Source: Phaeobacter sp. G2
Lineage (GTDB): Bacteria > Pseudomonadota > Alphaproteobacteria > Rhodobacterales > Rhodobacteraceae
Direction of reading: 5' to 3'
Length of the DNA stretch: 64,000 nt
NCBI GenBank assembly: GCA_025163595.1
Contig: CP104100.1
Location: 3,658,001-3,722,000, forward strand
Position 1 is the first letter of the stretch, and each line of letters starts with the position of its first letter. The translations under genes were made by a program, and so were the position numbers. The notes under the pieces are model-generated. The model was not told the DNA's origin, ran no database searches, and saw only the letters and a list, made by a program, of their open reading frames with translations. This document shows, piece by piece, positions 51,070 to 61,834 of the stretch.

Positions 51070-52971
51070 CTATGCAGACCGAGGCATCTGTTCTTCCTCA
51101 TAGTCCATATCATCCACGTCGAAATCGTCAGTGGCTTCGGCAAAATCCACCTCAGACACACTGTCCTGCCAAGGCTCAGGCGCACTGTCCTGCCAAGGCT
51201 CAGGTGCACCGTCCTGCCAAGAGGTTGCGTCTTCGACCTGATCCTGCTCTTCGCGCAAGACAAACTGATCAACCAGCTGATTCAGTCCGCGTGTTTCGCC
51301 ATTCAAAGACTGGATAGCAGAGCTGGACTCATCAACCATGGTCGCATTTTTCTGGGTCACCTCATCCAGCTGAGACATGCCGATATTGACCTCGTTGATC
51401 CCCGTAGCCTGATTGGCAGAGACCGCAGAAATGCCCGATATCAGCTCTGAAATCTGGGCGACCTGCTGGACAACCGCTTCCAGTGCCTTGCCTGCACCGT
51501 CAACCTGCTGCACCCCATCCTGGACATGATCGGAGCTGGTCGCGATAAGGATTTTGATCTCCTTTGCCGCTTCAGACGACCGCTGTGCCAGCTCACGCAC
51601 TTCGGAGGCCACAACAGCAAATCCCCGCCCCACTTCGCCAGCGCGTGCCGCTTCAACCCCGGCATTAAGCGCAAGAAGGTTGGTCTGGAAGGCGATGTCA
51701 TCAATCACCCCAATGATCTGCGAAATCCGACTAGAGGACGCCTCAATTTCGTTCATGGCGGCAATTGCCCCCTCAACGACCCGCCCACTGTGTTCCACGT
51801 CGCTGCGCGCTGTCACCACCGCCTGCTCGACTTCTTTGGTGTTTTGCGCCGCAGTGTTGACGCTCATAGCCATCTGCTCCAGCGCTGCTGCAGTCTGCTC
51901 CAGCGTTGCGGCCTGGCTGGCAGTGCGCGTCGACAGATCCTCGGATGCGACCTGAATTTCACTGGATCGTCCCTGAATACCCTTGCTGGCCAATACCACC
52001 TTGGAAATCAATTCATTCAGGTTATCTACCGTTTCATTGTAATCAATGCGCAGTGGATCGTATTCATCGTCAAAGGTTTCATCAATACGGTCACTAAAGT
52101 CCCCTTTCGACATATTTTTCAACCCGTTCCCAAGACGGGTGATAACACGCTCCCCTTCGGCTCGGCCCGCCTCTTGTTCGGCGAGAGTTTTTACAACAAG
52201 GGCAGTAATCACATCGATATCATGGGCAATTTCACCAAAATCGTCCGGGCGCATTCGGTCAGAGATCCTGATCTCAAAATCCCCTTCCGCAACATCTTTG
52301 AGCGCCATGCGCAAGCGTTCGATTGGTCTGGTAATGGTCAGCGTCGTTTTGCGCGCATTATATAGCACCACCAAAATGGTCAGGCCAGAAATACCCAATA
52401 ACGTATAAAGCATATTTATATCATGGGCCCGCGCCGCCACCGCTGTTTCCGCGGCACGCGTTTCAATGCTTTCACCAAGAGAGAGAAGCGCTTCTTCCAA
52501 GGCGTGGAATTCTTGCAAATAGGACGGCAGCGCTGCCAGAGCAGCGGCACTATCGCGAAACCCCAAAGCCTGAAGAGCCTGGCTAGAGGCGAGGCTCTGC
52601 TCTGCCATAGGCAAAACTGTTTCGATCGCGGCGGCGGTTTCGGGCTGGGTTTCTGTCACCTGAAGCTCTTTGAGACTGGTCAGAAGGCTCTCTGCCTCTT
52701 CCGTCAGCTGCGCCGACAGCGCTGCTTTATCATCATTGGAGAGATCTGCGCCCTGAAGCAGGCCGTAAACAACCAGCCCTTCTATCGCTTCGCGTTTCAG
52801 ATTTGCGTTTAACTCCTGCCGCACCGTCCCGACAGTGGCGATTTGCCCTTCCAATTCCAATTCACTCTGCCATAGGCTATAGACCGACAGACTGGCCAGA
52901 AATACGATAGATAACACCGCTGTAATGCCAGAAACCAGCAATCTTAAGTTTATTGAGACATTCCTGAACAT
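51070..52971 (-). CDS. Methyl-accepting chemotaxis protein
   Basis: 633 residues. TM1 ~11-32, a helical periplasmic sensor of ~150 residues, TM2 ~188-206, then two HAMP-like segments ([21 protein letters not shown] and [21 protein letters not shown]). The signalling domain carries the hairpin [42 protein letters not shown] that contacts CheA/CheW. The C-terminal tail is acidic with three WQD repeats ([20 protein letters not shown]) and no NWETF-type CheR pentapeptide at the end. The ligand is unknown; no che genes are nearby. The 191 bp upstream is AT-rich and holds its promoter. Confidence 0.94.
   Translation of the reverse strand: MFRNVSINLRLLVSGITAVLSIVFLASLSVYSLWQSELELEGQIATVGTVRQELNANLKREAIEGLVVYGLLQGADLSNDDKAALSAQLTEEAESLLTSLKELQVTETQPETAAAIETVLPMAEQSLASSQALQALGFRDSAAALAALPSYLQEFHALEEALLSLGESIETRAAETAVAARAHDINMLYTLLGISGLTILVVLYNARKTTLTITRPIERLRMALKDVAEGDFEIRISDRMRPDDFGEIAHDIDVITALVVKTLAEQEAGRAEGERVITRLGNGLKNMSKGDFSDRIDETFDDEYDPLRIDYNETVDNLNELISKVVLASKGIQGRSSEIQVASEDLSTRTASQAATLEQTAAALEQMAMSVNTAAQNTKEVEQAVVTARSDVEHSGRVVEGAIAAMNEIEASSSRISQIIGVIDDIAFQTNLLALNAGVEAARAGEVGRGFAVVASEVRELAQRSSEAAKEIKILIATSSDHVQDGVQQVDGAGKALEAVVQQVAQISELISGISAVSANQATGINEVNIGMSQLDEVTQKNATMVDESSSAIQSLNGETRGLNQLVDQFVLREEQDQVEDATSWQDGAPEPWQDSAPEPWQDSVSEVDFAEATDDFDVDDMDYEEEQMPRSA
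51159..51221. repeat. 24-bp tandem repeat in chemoreceptor tail
   Basis: Two full copies of a 24-bp unit (51159-51182, 51183-51206) and a partial third (to 51221), differing at one or two bases. They encode the WQD(S/G)APEP repeats in frame. Confidence 0.85.
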
Positions 52972-53162
52972 TTAAAAACTCCACAAGGTTGTACGCCCCT
53001 TTATTAAAGTTCGTTTATTAAAAATTCAAAAATAGCGCCAAAACAACCCCAGGAAACAGAACCTGCAACCCAAGATATTACTTACCAGAAAATTTCCGTA
53101 AATAACAAAACAGGGCATGAAGTTATTAAGCCAATACCGGGTGTTCCTCTAAGGTCACGACC

Positions 53163-53876
53163 CTATTGGGATTGCAACAGCGTCTCCGCCACGCAGTGCA
53201 GGTGGTCCTGCATGATCTGCGTTGCCGCCGGGCTGTCGCCCTTTAGGATGGCCGCTGCCAGAGTCTGGTGCTGCTGCCCCAGAACGGCCATCACCTCAGG
53301 CGAATAATGAGCGGCCCGTGTGGTGGCCCAACTGGACTGCGCCCGCACCGTACGGATTGCCTCATAGACTGTCAGAAATAGCGGGTTCTGCGCCATCTCT
53401 GCGATTTTATAGTGAAAGACGTCATCCGCAGCGTCGTAGCTGTGTTGATCCGGCGCATCGAGCGTCGCCTGGGCCGCCTGTGCAAAACGCTCGCGCGCTT
53501 GGTCATCGGCACGCAGGGCTGCAAGACCTGCCAGGGCAGGCTCGATCTGCAACCGCACCTCCATCACCTCTTGCGGGCTCACCCGTTGCGCGAGGCTCTT
53601 GAGCCGCGCGGCGTCAGTTGCGGGGGGCGGTTGCACAAAGGTTCCCTGCCCACGTCTGCGAAACAGGGCGCCTTCGGCCTCAAGCAGATCCAGCGCCTGC
53701 CGCAAACGGGCACGACTGACGCCCAGATGCTGCGCCATCTCTCGTTCAGGCAACAGGCGGTCCCCGCGCAGCATGGTTCCGGATGCAATTCCCTGTCGCA
53801 ACTGCTGCGCCAGATGCTGTTGCGGCTGCCGGGTATCGGATGTGCCTGCTGGGCTGCGTGGAGGGTGATCGGTCAT
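53163..53876 (-). CDS. FadR/GntR-family transcriptional regulator
   Basis: 237 residues. Winged helix at ~25-85 (LAQQLRQGIASGTMLRGDRLLPEREMAQHLGVSRARLRQALDLLEAEGALFRRRGQGTFV) and an all-helical FCD ligand domain (~105-230; LQIEPALAGLAALRADDQARERFA, DDVFHYKIAEMAQNPLFLTVYE). FCD regulators sense organic acids, often through a bound metal. Third gene behind ggt and the TauE/SafE gene, 6 bp after the latter, so probably the autoregulated repressor of this operon; see the palindrome at 56643. Confidence 0.92.
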   Translation of the reverse strand: MTDHPPRSPAGTSDTRQPQQHLAQQLRQGIASGTMLRGDRLLPEREMAQHLGVSRARLRQALDLLEAEGALFRRRGQGTFVQPPPATDAARLKSLAQRVSPQEVMEVRLQIEPALAGLAALRADDQARERFAQAAQATLDAPDQHSYDAADDVFHYKIAEMAQNPLFLTVYEAIRTVRAQSSWATTRAAHYSPEVMAVLGQQHQTLAAAILKGDSPAATQIMQDHLHCVAETLLQSQ

Positions 53877-53882
53877 TGCTGG

Positions 53883-54707
53883 CTACAGACCTGCCAGGTC
53901 GCTGAACATACGCGCAGAGGTCAGCATCAAGAATACGCCAAAGGCCAGTCGCAGGGCTCGGCGCGGAATGCTATGGGCCAGTTTAACCCCCACCCGCGCA
54001 AAGCTGGTGCTCAATGGAATGATCACCGCTGCCAGGAAAAGGTTCACATAGCCAAAAGAAAACGGCGGCAGCCCCTCGGCGCCAAAACCGGTCGCCATGT
54101 AAATCAGCGCTCCGGGCACACCGATCACAAACCCAATGGCCGCTGAGGTGCCAACCGCTTTGCGAATGTCATAGCCGAGGAAATTCAACAGCGGCACACA
54201 GACGGTACCGCCGCCAATCCCCATCATGGCCGAAATCGCCCCGGCCACCACGCCCAAAGCGGCCCAGACCGGTTTAGCAAAGCTGCGCGGTGTTGCACTG
54301 TCAGCGCCTGTGCGCAGGATCATGTCCAAAGCGACGATGGCCGCCACCACGGCAAAAACCGCAATCAGCACCTTGCCTGACACCACCCCCCCCAGAACGC
54401 CACCAATCAGCACCCCGATCAGGATTGACGGCGCCCAAAGCTTGAGCAAGCCCATATCAATGGCGCCTTTGCGATAGTGACCATAGCCCGACGACAGCGA
54501 GGTAAACACAATGGTCGCCAGCGAGGTGCCAACGGCCACCTGCATGGTGAGCGCACTGTCCATCCCGGTAAGGGACAATGCCAGATAAAGAGCCGGCACA
54601 ATGACAATGCCGCCTCCGACGCCCAATAGCCCGGCCAGTATCCCGCCCACGACGCCCGATCCAGCAGCAACGGCCGCCAAAGTCAAAAGGGTTTCGATCT
54701 CAAACAT
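53883..54707 (-). CDS. TauE/SafE-family sulfite/organosulfonate exporter-like protein
   Basis: 274 residues with about eight spans. The two half-repeats carry the family pattern AAGSGVVGGILAGLLGVGGGIVIVP (~14-38) and GVVAGAISAMMGIGGGTVCVPLL (~153-175). It exports small sulfur-containing or carboxylate anions. Linked to ggt upstream and a GntR regulator downstream; a link with sulfur released from glutathione-like compounds is possible but inferred. Confidence 0.9.
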   Translation of the reverse strand: MFEIETLLTLAAVAAGSGVVGGILAGLLGVGGGIVIVPALYLALSLTGMDSALTMQVAVGTSLATIVFTSLSSGYGHYRKGAIDMGLLKLWAPSILIGVLIGGVLGGVVSGKVLIAVFAVVAAIVALDMILRTGADSATPRSFAKPVWAALGVVAGAISAMMGIGGGTVCVPLLNFLGYDIRKAVGTSAAIGFVIGVPGALIYMATGFGAEGLPPFSFGYVNLFLAAVIIPLSTSFARVGVKLAHSIPRRALRLAFGVFLMLTSARMFSDLAGL

Positions 54708-54765
54708 GTCTTAGGTTCCCGTTCCTGTATGTGTTCTGCTCGCCAGACAGTTTGCCACGCGCAGC

Positions 54766-56556
54766 TTAGCGCCCTACCGCATAGGCCTGCATCAGGCGTG
54801 GCGTGGCCGCAGCCTGCAGGCTCCCATCCGCATGGCGCAGGGCTGCGGTCAGTCGTCCAACGGTCCAATCCTCGGCCACCGTGACCATATGGCCCCGTTG
54901 GCGCAGGTCAGCGATTACGGCCTCGCCGTAAGCCGCTTCAATCATCATTTCGCCAGGCAGGGCGGCGCGCGGATAAAAGCTGCCTTGAAAATGCATCGAA
55001 TGAAACAGCGGCGCGTCCATACCCGCCTGCAGATCCAGCCCGTGGTGCACAAAGCGCAGGAACCAGATCAATTGCCATTGATCCTGCTGGTCCCCCCCAG
55101 GCGTGCCAAAGACCAGCCGGGTGCCGTCCTTTTCTGCCAGGCTTGGCGTCAGGGTGGTGCGCGGGCGCCGCCCCGGCGCCAAGGAGGTGGGCAGCCCCTG
55201 CTCCAGCCAGAACATCTGGGCGCGGCTGTTCAGCGCAAAGCCCAGACCGGGCACCACAGGGCTGGATTGCAGCCATCCTCCCGAAGGCGTTGCAGAGACC
55301 ATATTGCCCCAGCGATCAATCACATCCAAATGTACGGTATCGCCACGTTTCTCCGTGAGATGCGCCATGGTCGGCTCTTGTGGTGCAGCCTCAGCGACGC
55401 CAAAGTCCCGCGCCGCCCGGGCGATATAGGCATCCGCCTGATGTTCAAACCCTGGCACCCGACCGGGGCGCTGCTGCAGCGAGGCCTGATCAGTGATCAT
55501 CGCTGCGCGCCCGGCGTTATACTCATCCGACAACAGCACATCCATCGGCACCGCGCTGTGATCCGGGTCGCCATAATAGGCCTCGCGGTCCGCATAGGCG
55601 AGCTTCATCGCCTCAATCACCGTATGGGTGAACTCTGCCCCCATAGGGTCCATCGCTGCCAGGTCAAAATGGTTCAGGATCGCCAGGCTTTGCAACAACA
55701 CCGGCCCCTGCGACCAGGCCTGGGTCTTATGCACGGTCCAGCCGTGATAGGTATAGCTGAGCGTCTCTTCATACTGCGCCCGCCACTGCGCCAGATCTGC
55801 CGCCGTCAACACGGCGCTGTTCTTTTGCTCCGAGACGTCATGCACCTTTGCGGTTTTTAGATACTCCGCGATTGCCTCGGCAACAAAACCTTCTGCCCAG
55901 GCGCTACGGGCCGCATCAATCTGCGCCACGCGGTCCGCGCCGCTGGCCTCACCCAGATCCACCAGACGTTGGTATGTCCGGGCCAGATCGGGGTTCTTGA
56001 AATTTTCATTTGGTGCGGGCGCAACACCACCGGGACACCAGGTCGCAGCGGAACTGGGCCACTCAGCCGCAAAATAGTCCGCCAGGCCTGCGATGGTATG
56101 GGCGACCCCAGGCAAAACCGAGTGGCCGTCGCGCGCATAGGAGATTGCAGGCTCCATCACCTGAGCAAGAGACAGGGTTCCATGGTCGCGCAGCATCAGC
56201 ATCCAGCCATCAAAAGCGCCGGGAATGACCGTGGCCAGCAGTCCTGAGCCGGGGATGAGCTCCAGCCCCTGTGCCCGGTAGTGATCTATCGTCGCCCCGG
56301 CCGGCGCCGGGCCTTGGGCGGCAAGCACTGTCGTCTTGCCGGATTTAGCGGAATGGAAAATGGCTGGTAGATCCCCGGCAGGGCCGTTCAAATGCGGCTC
56401 GACCACCTGCAACACCAGCCCGGCGGCCACCGCCGCATCAAAGGCATTGCCGCCACGCTCCAGAATGCCAAAGCCTACAGCCGAGGCGATCCAATGGGTT
56501 GAGGTTGCAACACCAAAGGAGCCGCGAATTTCTGGCCGTGTGGTAAACCCCTGCAT
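54766..56556 (-). CDS. Gamma-glutamyltransferase family protein
   Basis: 596 residues, normal for the Ntn-hydrolase precursor. N-terminal motifs VATSTHWIASAVGFGILERGGNAFDAAVAAGLVLQVVEPHLNGPAGD; the autocatalytic Thr is predicted in GDTVHLDVIDRWGNMVSAT (~residue 405), followed by LNSRAQMFW, PGRRPRTTLTPSL and TPGGDQQDQW. There is no signal peptide, so it should be cytoplasmic, unlike periplasmic E. coli Ggt; related cytoplasmic enzymes hydrolyse other gamma-glutamyl or acyl compounds, so the exact substrate is open. First gene of ggt-tauE-gntR. Confidence 0.9.
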   Translation of the reverse strand: MQGFTTRPEIRGSFGVATSTHWIASAVGFGILERGGNAFDAAVAAGLVLQVVEPHLNGPAGDLPAIFHSAKSGKTTVLAAQGPAPAGATIDHYRAQGLELIPGSGLLATVIPGAFDGWMLMLRDHGTLSLAQVMEPAISYARDGHSVLPGVAHTIAGLADYFAAEWPSSAATWCPGGVAPAPNENFKNPDLARTYQRLVDLGEASGADRVAQIDAARSAWAEGFVAEAIAEYLKTAKVHDVSEQKNSAVLTAADLAQWRAQYEETLSYTYHGWTVHKTQAWSQGPVLLQSLAILNHFDLAAMDPMGAEFTHTVIEAMKLAYADREAYYGDPDHSAVPMDVLLSDEYNAGRAAMITDQASLQQRPGRVPGFEHQADAYIARAARDFGVAEAAPQEPTMAHLTEKRGDTVHLDVIDRWGNMVSATPSGGWLQSSPVVPGLGFALNSRAQMFWLEQGLPTSLAPGRRPRTTLTPSLAEKDGTRLVFGTPGGDQQDQWQLIWFLRFVHHGLDLQAGMDAPLFHSMHFQGSFYPRAALPGEMMIEAAYGEAVIADLRQRGHMVTVAEDWTVGRLTAALRHADGSLQAAATPRLMQAYAVGR

Positions 56557-56575
56557 CTGCGCCCCCTTGCGACCT

Positions 56576-56620
56576 GTTTCGGCCCGTCATGTTTCGGCCC
56601 GTCATGTTTAGGCCCGTCAC
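56576..56620. repeat. Three tandem 15-bp repeats before ggt
   Basis: GTTTCGGCCCGTCAT at 56576-56590 and 56591-56605, and GTTTAGGCCCGTCAC at 56606-56620, followed by a partial copy. They lie 20-64 nt before the ggt start and could affect its leader mRNA. Confidence 0.85.
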
Positions 56621-56642
56621 GTTTCAGCCTGCAACAGCCAGC

Positions 56643-56665
56643 TGAACCAATTCTACATTGGTTCA
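56643..56665. promoter_or_regulatory. Perfect palindrome, candidate GntR operator
   Basis: TGAACCAAT-N5-ATTGGTTCA, 9-bp perfect arms around a 5-nt spacer (TCTAC), 87 bp before ggt. FadR-type regulators bind such dyads with GGT/ACC half-sites; the GntR gene closes the operon downstream. Confidence 0.6.
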
Positions 56666-56716
56666 AAAACACTCAAAGCCCGCCAAGAGTCAAGCCCAGC
56701 AGATCAGGCACAACCT

Positions 56717-56747
56717 TATGCCCCGCGCAGGGCAGTCGCGGGGCATA
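56717..56747. terminator. Strong hairpin after edd
   Basis: A perfect 11-bp stem TATGCCCCGCG / CGCGGGGCATA with a 9-nt loop, about 50 nt past the edd stop. There is no T-run on the edd (reverse) side, so it may be an atypical terminator or a 3' stabilising hairpin. Confidence 0.55.
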
Positions 56748-56795
56748 CAAAATAAATTGGGAAAGTGCCCAAAGGAGCGGCCTGCCTGCTCTGTG

Positions 56796-58634
56796 TCAGT
56801 TCTGTGAGGTCGGCGTCGCCTCGGTGGGCAGATCAAACACCGTGGCGCCGGTATCGGCTGAGGTCACAGTGCGGCGGAACATGCCAAACATTTCGCGCCC
56901 CGTGCCGTGCTGATAGGCGCTGAGATCGGCGCTGGCGCTGGCGCGGTCCAGCACCCCCTCTGTGAGGATCTCCAGCGCGCAACTGGTGGCATCCAGCCGG
57001 ATCATATCGCCATCGCGAACCTTGGCAATTGGTCCACCATCCAGGGCCTCGGGAACCACGTGAATCGCCGCCGGCACCTTGCCCGAAGCCCCAGACATGC
57101 GCCCATCGGTGACCAGCGCCACCTTGTGACCCCGCCCCTGCAGGATCGCCAACATCGGGGTCAGGCTGTGCAGCTCGGGCATGCCATTGGCTTTGGGGCC
57201 CTGAAAACGCACCACGACAATAACGTCGCCGTTGAATTCCCCCGCCTTAAAGGCCGCCTTGGCGTCCTCTTGGTCGTGGAACACCCGCGCCGGCGCCTCG
57301 ATCACATGATGTTTTTCATCCACCGCCGAGACCTTGATCACCGCAGTCCCCAGTGAGCCCGTCAGACGTTTCAACCCGCCCGTCGCCTGAAACGGCTCCG
57401 CAGCCGGGCGCACAATCGCAGCGTTCAAGGTCTCCTTGGGGCCAGGACGGAAGGTCAGCCCCTCCTCCAAGAGCAACGGCTCTTGGGTGTAGCTCGCAAG
57501 CCCCTCGCCCGCCACAGTTTTGGTATCCCCATGCAGGAAGCCCGCCTCCAGCAGCTCACCGATCATAAAGCCCAAACCGCCAGCGGCGTGGAAGTGGTTC
57601 ACGTCAGCCAAGCCGTTGGGATATACCCGCGCCAGCAGCGGCACCACCTCCGACAGGTCCGCAAAATCCTGCCAGTCCAGAATGATCCCGCCGGCGCGCG
57701 CCATGGCGATGAGGTGGATCAATAGATTGGTGGAGCCGCCCGTGGCCATCAGCCCGACGATGCCATTGGCATAGGTCTTTTCATCCAGCACCTGGCAGAT
57801 CGGCGTATAGTCATTGCCAAGCGCCGAGAGCGCCAGCGCCCGTTGTGACCCCGCTACCGTCAGCGCCTCGCGCAGGGCGGTGCCGGGATTGACAAAGCTG
57901 GAGCCGGGCAGGTGCAGCCCCATGAATTCCATCAACATCTGATTGGAATTGGCGGTCCCGTAAAACGTACATGTGCCGGGGCCATGATAGGCCGCCATCT
58001 CGGCTTTCAGCAATTCGGCCCGGTCGATTTCTCCGGCGGCAAACTTTTGTCGGATCTGCGCCTTTTCGTCATTTGCCAATCCGCTGGTCATGGGACCCGC
58101 AGGCAGGAAAACCGCCGGAATATGACCAAAGGCCTGCGCCCCGATCACCAGCCCCGGAACGATCTTGTCACAGACCCCCAGATAGACCGCCGCATCAAAG
58201 ACATTGTGGCTCAGCGCGATGCCGGTGGCCATGGCGATGGTATCGCGGGAAAACAGGCTCAGCTCCATACCCGCCTCGCCCTGGGTGACACCATCACACA
58301 TCGCAGGCACTCCGCCCGCCACCTGCGCCGTGCCCCCGGCCTGACGCAGGGCGTCGCGGATCAGCGCCGGATAGGTTTCAAAAGGCTGATGCGCTGACAG
58401 CATATCATTATACGCTGTGACAATGCCCAGATGGCCGCTGCTCGCCTCGGCAAGTGTCGCTTGATCCGCTCCGGTGGCGGCATAGGCATGGGCCTGCCCC
58501 GAACAGCTGAGATGCGCCCGCGCCGGTCCTTTGACTGCAGCGGCCTGCATGCGCTCCAGATAGGCGCTGCGGCTGGCGGCGCTGCGGGCGATGATCCGGT
58601 GGGTTACCTCGGCGAGAGTTTTATTAAGTCGCAT
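56796..58634 (-). CDS. edd: Phosphogluconate dehydratase
   Basis: 612 residues, usual for Edd. Dehydrates 6-phosphogluconate to KDPG using an Fe-S cluster. Family landmarks: [20 protein letters not shown] (~70), [104 protein letters not shown] and [19 protein letters not shown]. Cluster cysteines are expected in AMCDG and GVCDK and in TCTFYG. Last gene of pgi-zwf-edd; eda is not in the window. Confidence 0.97.
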   Translation of the reverse strand: MRLNKTLAEVTHRIIARSAASRSAYLERMQAAAVKGPARAHLSCSGQAHAYAATGADQATLAEASSGHLGIVTAYNDMLSAHQPFETYPALIRDALRQAGGTAQVAGGVPAMCDGVTQGEAGMELSLFSRDTIAMATGIALSHNVFDAAVYLGVCDKIVPGLVIGAQAFGHIPAVFLPAGPMTSGLANDEKAQIRQKFAAGEIDRAELLKAEMAAYHGPGTCTFYGTANSNQMLMEFMGLHLPGSSFVNPGTALREALTVAGSQRALALSALGNDYTPICQVLDEKTYANGIVGLMATGGSTNLLIHLIAMARAGGIILDWQDFADLSEVVPLLARVYPNGLADVNHFHAAGGLGFMIGELLEAGFLHGDTKTVAGEGLASYTQEPLLLEEGLTFRPGPKETLNAAIVRPAAEPFQATGGLKRLTGSLGTAVIKVSAVDEKHHVIEAPARVFHDQEDAKAAFKAGEFNGDVIVVVRFQGPKANGMPELHSLTPMLAILQGRGHKVALVTDGRMSGASGKVPAAIHVVPEALDGGPIAKVRDGDMIRLDATSCALEILTEGVLDRASASADLSAYQHGTGREMFGMFRRTVTSADTGATVFDLPTEATPTSQN

Positions 58635-58702
58635 GTAAGAGGCCTTTCGGGTGTCTGGCAGGTGCTAGCGATGGGTCGGCAAAGGGGCGGTGGTGAAACG
58701 CA

Positions 58703-60163
58703 TCAGGCACCAATAGTGCGCCAACGGCGATTATCGCGGTGCATCAGCAACAGGGAATCCTCAGGCCCCGAGCCGCCACGATCATAGGCCTGGGGGGCGG
58801 CGCCGGACTGGCTCCAGCCGTCAATGATTGGATCGGCCCAGGCCCAGGCGGCCTCGACCTCATCCCCGCGCATGAACAAGGTCTGGTTGCCGCGAATGAC
58901 ATCCATGATCAGCCGCTCATAGGCATCCTGGGGACGCCCCGCTTCGGGCAGGGAGTCGGCAAAGGTCATATCCAGATTGGCCCCGGTGAGCCGCATGCCG
59001 CCCGGGCCCGGATCCTTGATCGTGGTGCGCAGGGTGATGCCCTCATCCGGTTGCAGGCGGATCACCAGGACATTGCCATGCACCCCGTCGGCGCCTTCAA
59101 AAATGTTATGGGGCGGATCACGGAAATACACTGCAATTTCGCTTTCACGGGCCCGCAGGCATTTGCCTGTCCGCAGATAAAAGGGCGTCCCGGCCCAACG
59201 CCAGTTGGCCACCTGCACCTTCATCGCGATAAAGCTCTCGGTGCGGCTGTTGGGATCACCGGCGTGATCCAGATAGCTGTCGGCAACAGCCCTGCCGGGG
59301 GTGGCACGATATTGCCCCCGTGCCAGATCGCCCTGCGCCACCGTTTCCAGCGCTTCGATCACTTTGACCTTTTCATCGCGCACCGCATTAGAGGTGAACC
59401 GCGAGGGCGGCTCCATCGCAGTCAGGCAGAGCAGCTGCATCAAATGGTTCTGCACCATATCCCGCATGGCCCCAGAACGGTCATAATATTCCCCCCGCCC
59501 GGCGACGCCGATGCTTTCGGCAACGGTGATCTGCACATGGTCGATATGGGTGGAATTCCACAACGGCTCAAACAGGGAGTTGGCAAAGCGCAGCGCCATC
59601 AGGTTCTGCACCGTTTCTTTGCCCAAATAGTGGTCAATCCGGTAAATCTGGCTTTCGTCAAAATGATCCCGCAACGCCGCGTTCAGCGCCTGTGCCGACC
59701 CCAGATCATGGCCAAAGGGCTTTTCCAGAACAATCCGGCTCTCTGGTGTGGCAATGTTGCAAGAGCTAAGACGGCTGGCGATTTCAGGGAACAGACTGGG
59801 TCCCACGGAGAGGTAAAACACCCGGATCACATCGGCGCGCAGATGGCTTTTCAGCGCCAGCCAGCCGTTGTCGTCTTTTGCATCCACTGGCACATAGTCC
59901 AGCAATTGAACAAAGGCGGCGATATCCTCTTCTCCGGTCTCCCCCTCCTGGCCAAACTCCCGGATGGCCTCGGCCACGAAGGCCTGAAACCCGGACTTGT
60001 CCAGCTTGCTGCGCGACGTGCCGATGATGCGGCTTTGGGGGCTGAACTGCGCGATCTGAAAACGGTGAAACAGGCTCGGCAGGATTTTTCTGCGCGCCAG
60101 ATCGCCAGTGGCACCAAAGAGAACCAGATCAAAGGGGTCGACGGGGATAACGCGAGAAACCAT
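58703..60163 (-). CDS. zwf: Glucose-6-phosphate 1-dehydrogenase
   Basis: 486 residues. NAD(P)-binding motif LVLFGATGDLARRKILPSL (~13-31); substrate/active-site motif RIDHYLGKETVQNLMALRFAN (~173-193); EKPFGHDL and the late GWSQSGAAPQAYDRGGSGPEDSLLLM. Oxidises glucose 6-phosphate to the lactone, which would need 6-phosphogluconolactonase; that gene is not between zwf and edd (68 bp gap), nor elsewhere in the window. 45 bp downstream of pgi. Confidence 0.97.
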   Translation of the reverse strand: MVSRVIPVDPFDLVLFGATGDLARRKILPSLFHRFQIAQFSPQSRIIGTSRSKLDKSGFQAFVAEAIREFGQEGETGEEDIAAFVQLLDYVPVDAKDDNGWLALKSHLRADVIRVFYLSVGPSLFPEIASRLSSCNIATPESRIVLEKPFGHDLGSAQALNAALRDHFDESQIYRIDHYLGKETVQNLMALRFANSLFEPLWNSTHIDHVQITVAESIGVAGRGEYYDRSGAMRDMVQNHLMQLLCLTAMEPPSRFTSNAVRDEKVKVIEALETVAQGDLARGQYRATPGRAVADSYLDHAGDPNSRTESFIAMKVQVANWRWAGTPFYLRTGKCLRARESEIAVYFRDPPHNIFEGADGVHGNVLVIRLQPDEGITLRTTIKDPGPGGMRLTGANLDMTFADSLPEAGRPQDAYERLIMDVIRGNQTLFMRGDEVEAAWAWADPIIDGWSQSGAAPQAYDRGGSGPEDSLLLMHRDNRRWRTIGA

Positions 60164-60208
60164 AGTGATATCAGATCCAGTTGCGATTGGCGCCCCACCG
60201 GGTGCGCC

Positions 60209-61834
60209 TCAGGTTGCGGGGGTGGAGGCTGTCAGTTTTGCCACCAACCCAAGGGTAGAGCCATCCTTGCTGCTGTCCGTGGCGCCTTGAATAAGTGGCA
60301 GCAGACCAACGGCGAGCTCTTTGCCGAGTTCAACCCCCCATTGGTCAAAGGAATTGATCCCCCAGATGACCCCCTCGGTAAAGACACGGTGTTCATACAG
60401 GGCAATGATCTGGCCCAGTGCAAAGGGGGTTAGACGGGGATAGGCAAGGGTGATCGACGGACGGTTGCCCGGGAAGGTCAAATGCGCTGTCATGCGATCC
60501 AGATCACCCTCAGGGATGCCGCGGCTTTGGGCCAAGGCGCGGGCCTGTTGCGCAGAGCGCCCCAGCATCAAGGCCTCGGATTGGGCCAGGCAATTTGCCT
60601 TGAGCAGATCATGCTGATGCGAAAGCTCGGCTTCATGCCCCTCTGCCGCAATCAGGAACTCGGCGGGAACCACATGGGTGCCCTGGTGGAGCAGTTGATA
60701 AAAGGCATGCTGACCATTGGTCCCAGGCTCCCCCCAGACAATCGGACCCGTGGTGCGGCGCACCGGGCTGCCCTCCAGCGTCACAGATTTGCCGTTGCTT
60801 TCCATATCCAGCTGCTGAAGATAGGCCGGCAGGCGCGCCAAGCGTTGCTCGTAAGGCAGGATTGCGCGCGTATTATAGCCGCAGATATTGCTGTGCCAGA
60901 TGCCAACCAACCCCAGCAGAACCGGCAGGTTGTGGCGAAAATCCGCAGTTTGGAAATGCCGGTCCATCGCCGCCGCACCACTGAGCATGGCGCGGAAATT
61001 ATCACGCCCAACCGCAATCAGAATAGGCAGGCCCACAGGCCCCCAAAGCGAGTAGCGCCCGCCAACCCAATCGGCAAAGCCAAAGACCCGTTCCGGGGGA
61101 ATGCCCATTTCAGTGGTCTTGTCCAAAGCCGTAGACACCGCCGCCAAATGCCCACTGGCCTGATCGCCAAGAGCGGCGCGCAACCAAGAGATCGCGGTTG
61201 CCGCATTGGTCATGGTCTCAATGGTGGTAAAAGACTTTGAGGCGATGATAATCAAGGTGGTTTGTGGATCCAGCCCAGCCAAGCAATCGGTAATATCGGC
61301 GCCGTCGACATTGGAAACATAGTGGCAGCGCGGCCCATCGTGATAGGGCGCAAGGGCGCGGGTTGCCATGACAGGGCCCAAATCTGAACCACCAATGCCA
61401 ATATTCACAACATCCGTGAACTGCGCCCCGGTTACGGTTTTATAGGCACCGCTGCGCAGAGCCCCGGCAAAGCTTTCCATACGTTGCAGGGTCTGCTGGA
61501 TTTCCGGCATGACATCCTGACCATCGACCATCACAGCCGTATCGTTCTGGCTGCGCAGGGCTGTGTGCAACGCAGCCCGGCCTTCCGTGACGTTGATAGG
61601 ATCGCCCCGAAACATTGCTTCGATCTTGCTGGCCAAGCCAGCCTGTTCCGCCAGATCAACCAGCGCATTTAGTCCGGTTTCGTCTAGGGCGGTTTTGGAA
61701 AAATCCAGCAACAATCCGTCGGCTTGGGCAGAAAAGCTCTGAAACCGGTTTTGATCTCTTTCGAAAAGTTCGGTAATCGACATCTCAGAAGTTTGTCTGC
61801 GGTGCTCACTCAGCTTCGACCAAATTTCGCTCAT
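60209..61834 (-). CDS. pgi: Glucose-6-phosphate isomerase
   Basis: 541 residues. Signatures: [17 protein letters not shown] (~147), [51 protein letters not shown] (~365-396), and the late [13 protein letters not shown] with the catalytic Lys. Interconverts glucose 6-phosphate and fructose 6-phosphate. First gene of the operon, so it can return gluconeogenic fructose 6-phosphate into the Zwf/Edd route. Confidence 0.97.
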   Translation of the reverse strand: MSEIWSKLSEHRRQTSEMSITELFERDQNRFQSFSAQADGLLLDFSKTALDETGLNALVDLAEQAGLASKIEAMFRGDPINVTEGRAALHTALRSQNDTAVMVDGQDVMPEIQQTLQRMESFAGALRSGAYKTVTGAQFTDVVNIGIGGSDLGPVMATRALAPYHDGPRCHYVSNVDGADITDCLAGLDPQTTLIIIASKSFTTIETMTNAATAISWLRAALGDQASGHLAAVSTALDKTTEMGIPPERVFGFADWVGGRYSLWGPVGLPILIAVGRDNFRAMLSGAAAMDRHFQTADFRHNLPVLLGLVGIWHSNICGYNTRAILPYEQRLARLPAYLQQLDMESNGKSVTLEGSPVRRTTGPIVWGEPGTNGQHAFYQLLHQGTHVVPAEFLIAAEGHEAELSHQHDLLKANCLAQSEALMLGRSAQQARALAQSRGIPEGDLDRMTAHLTFPGNRPSITLAYPRLTPFALGQIIALYEHRVFTEGVIWGINSFDQWGVELGKELAVGLLPLIQGATDSSKDGSTLGLVAKLTASTPAT

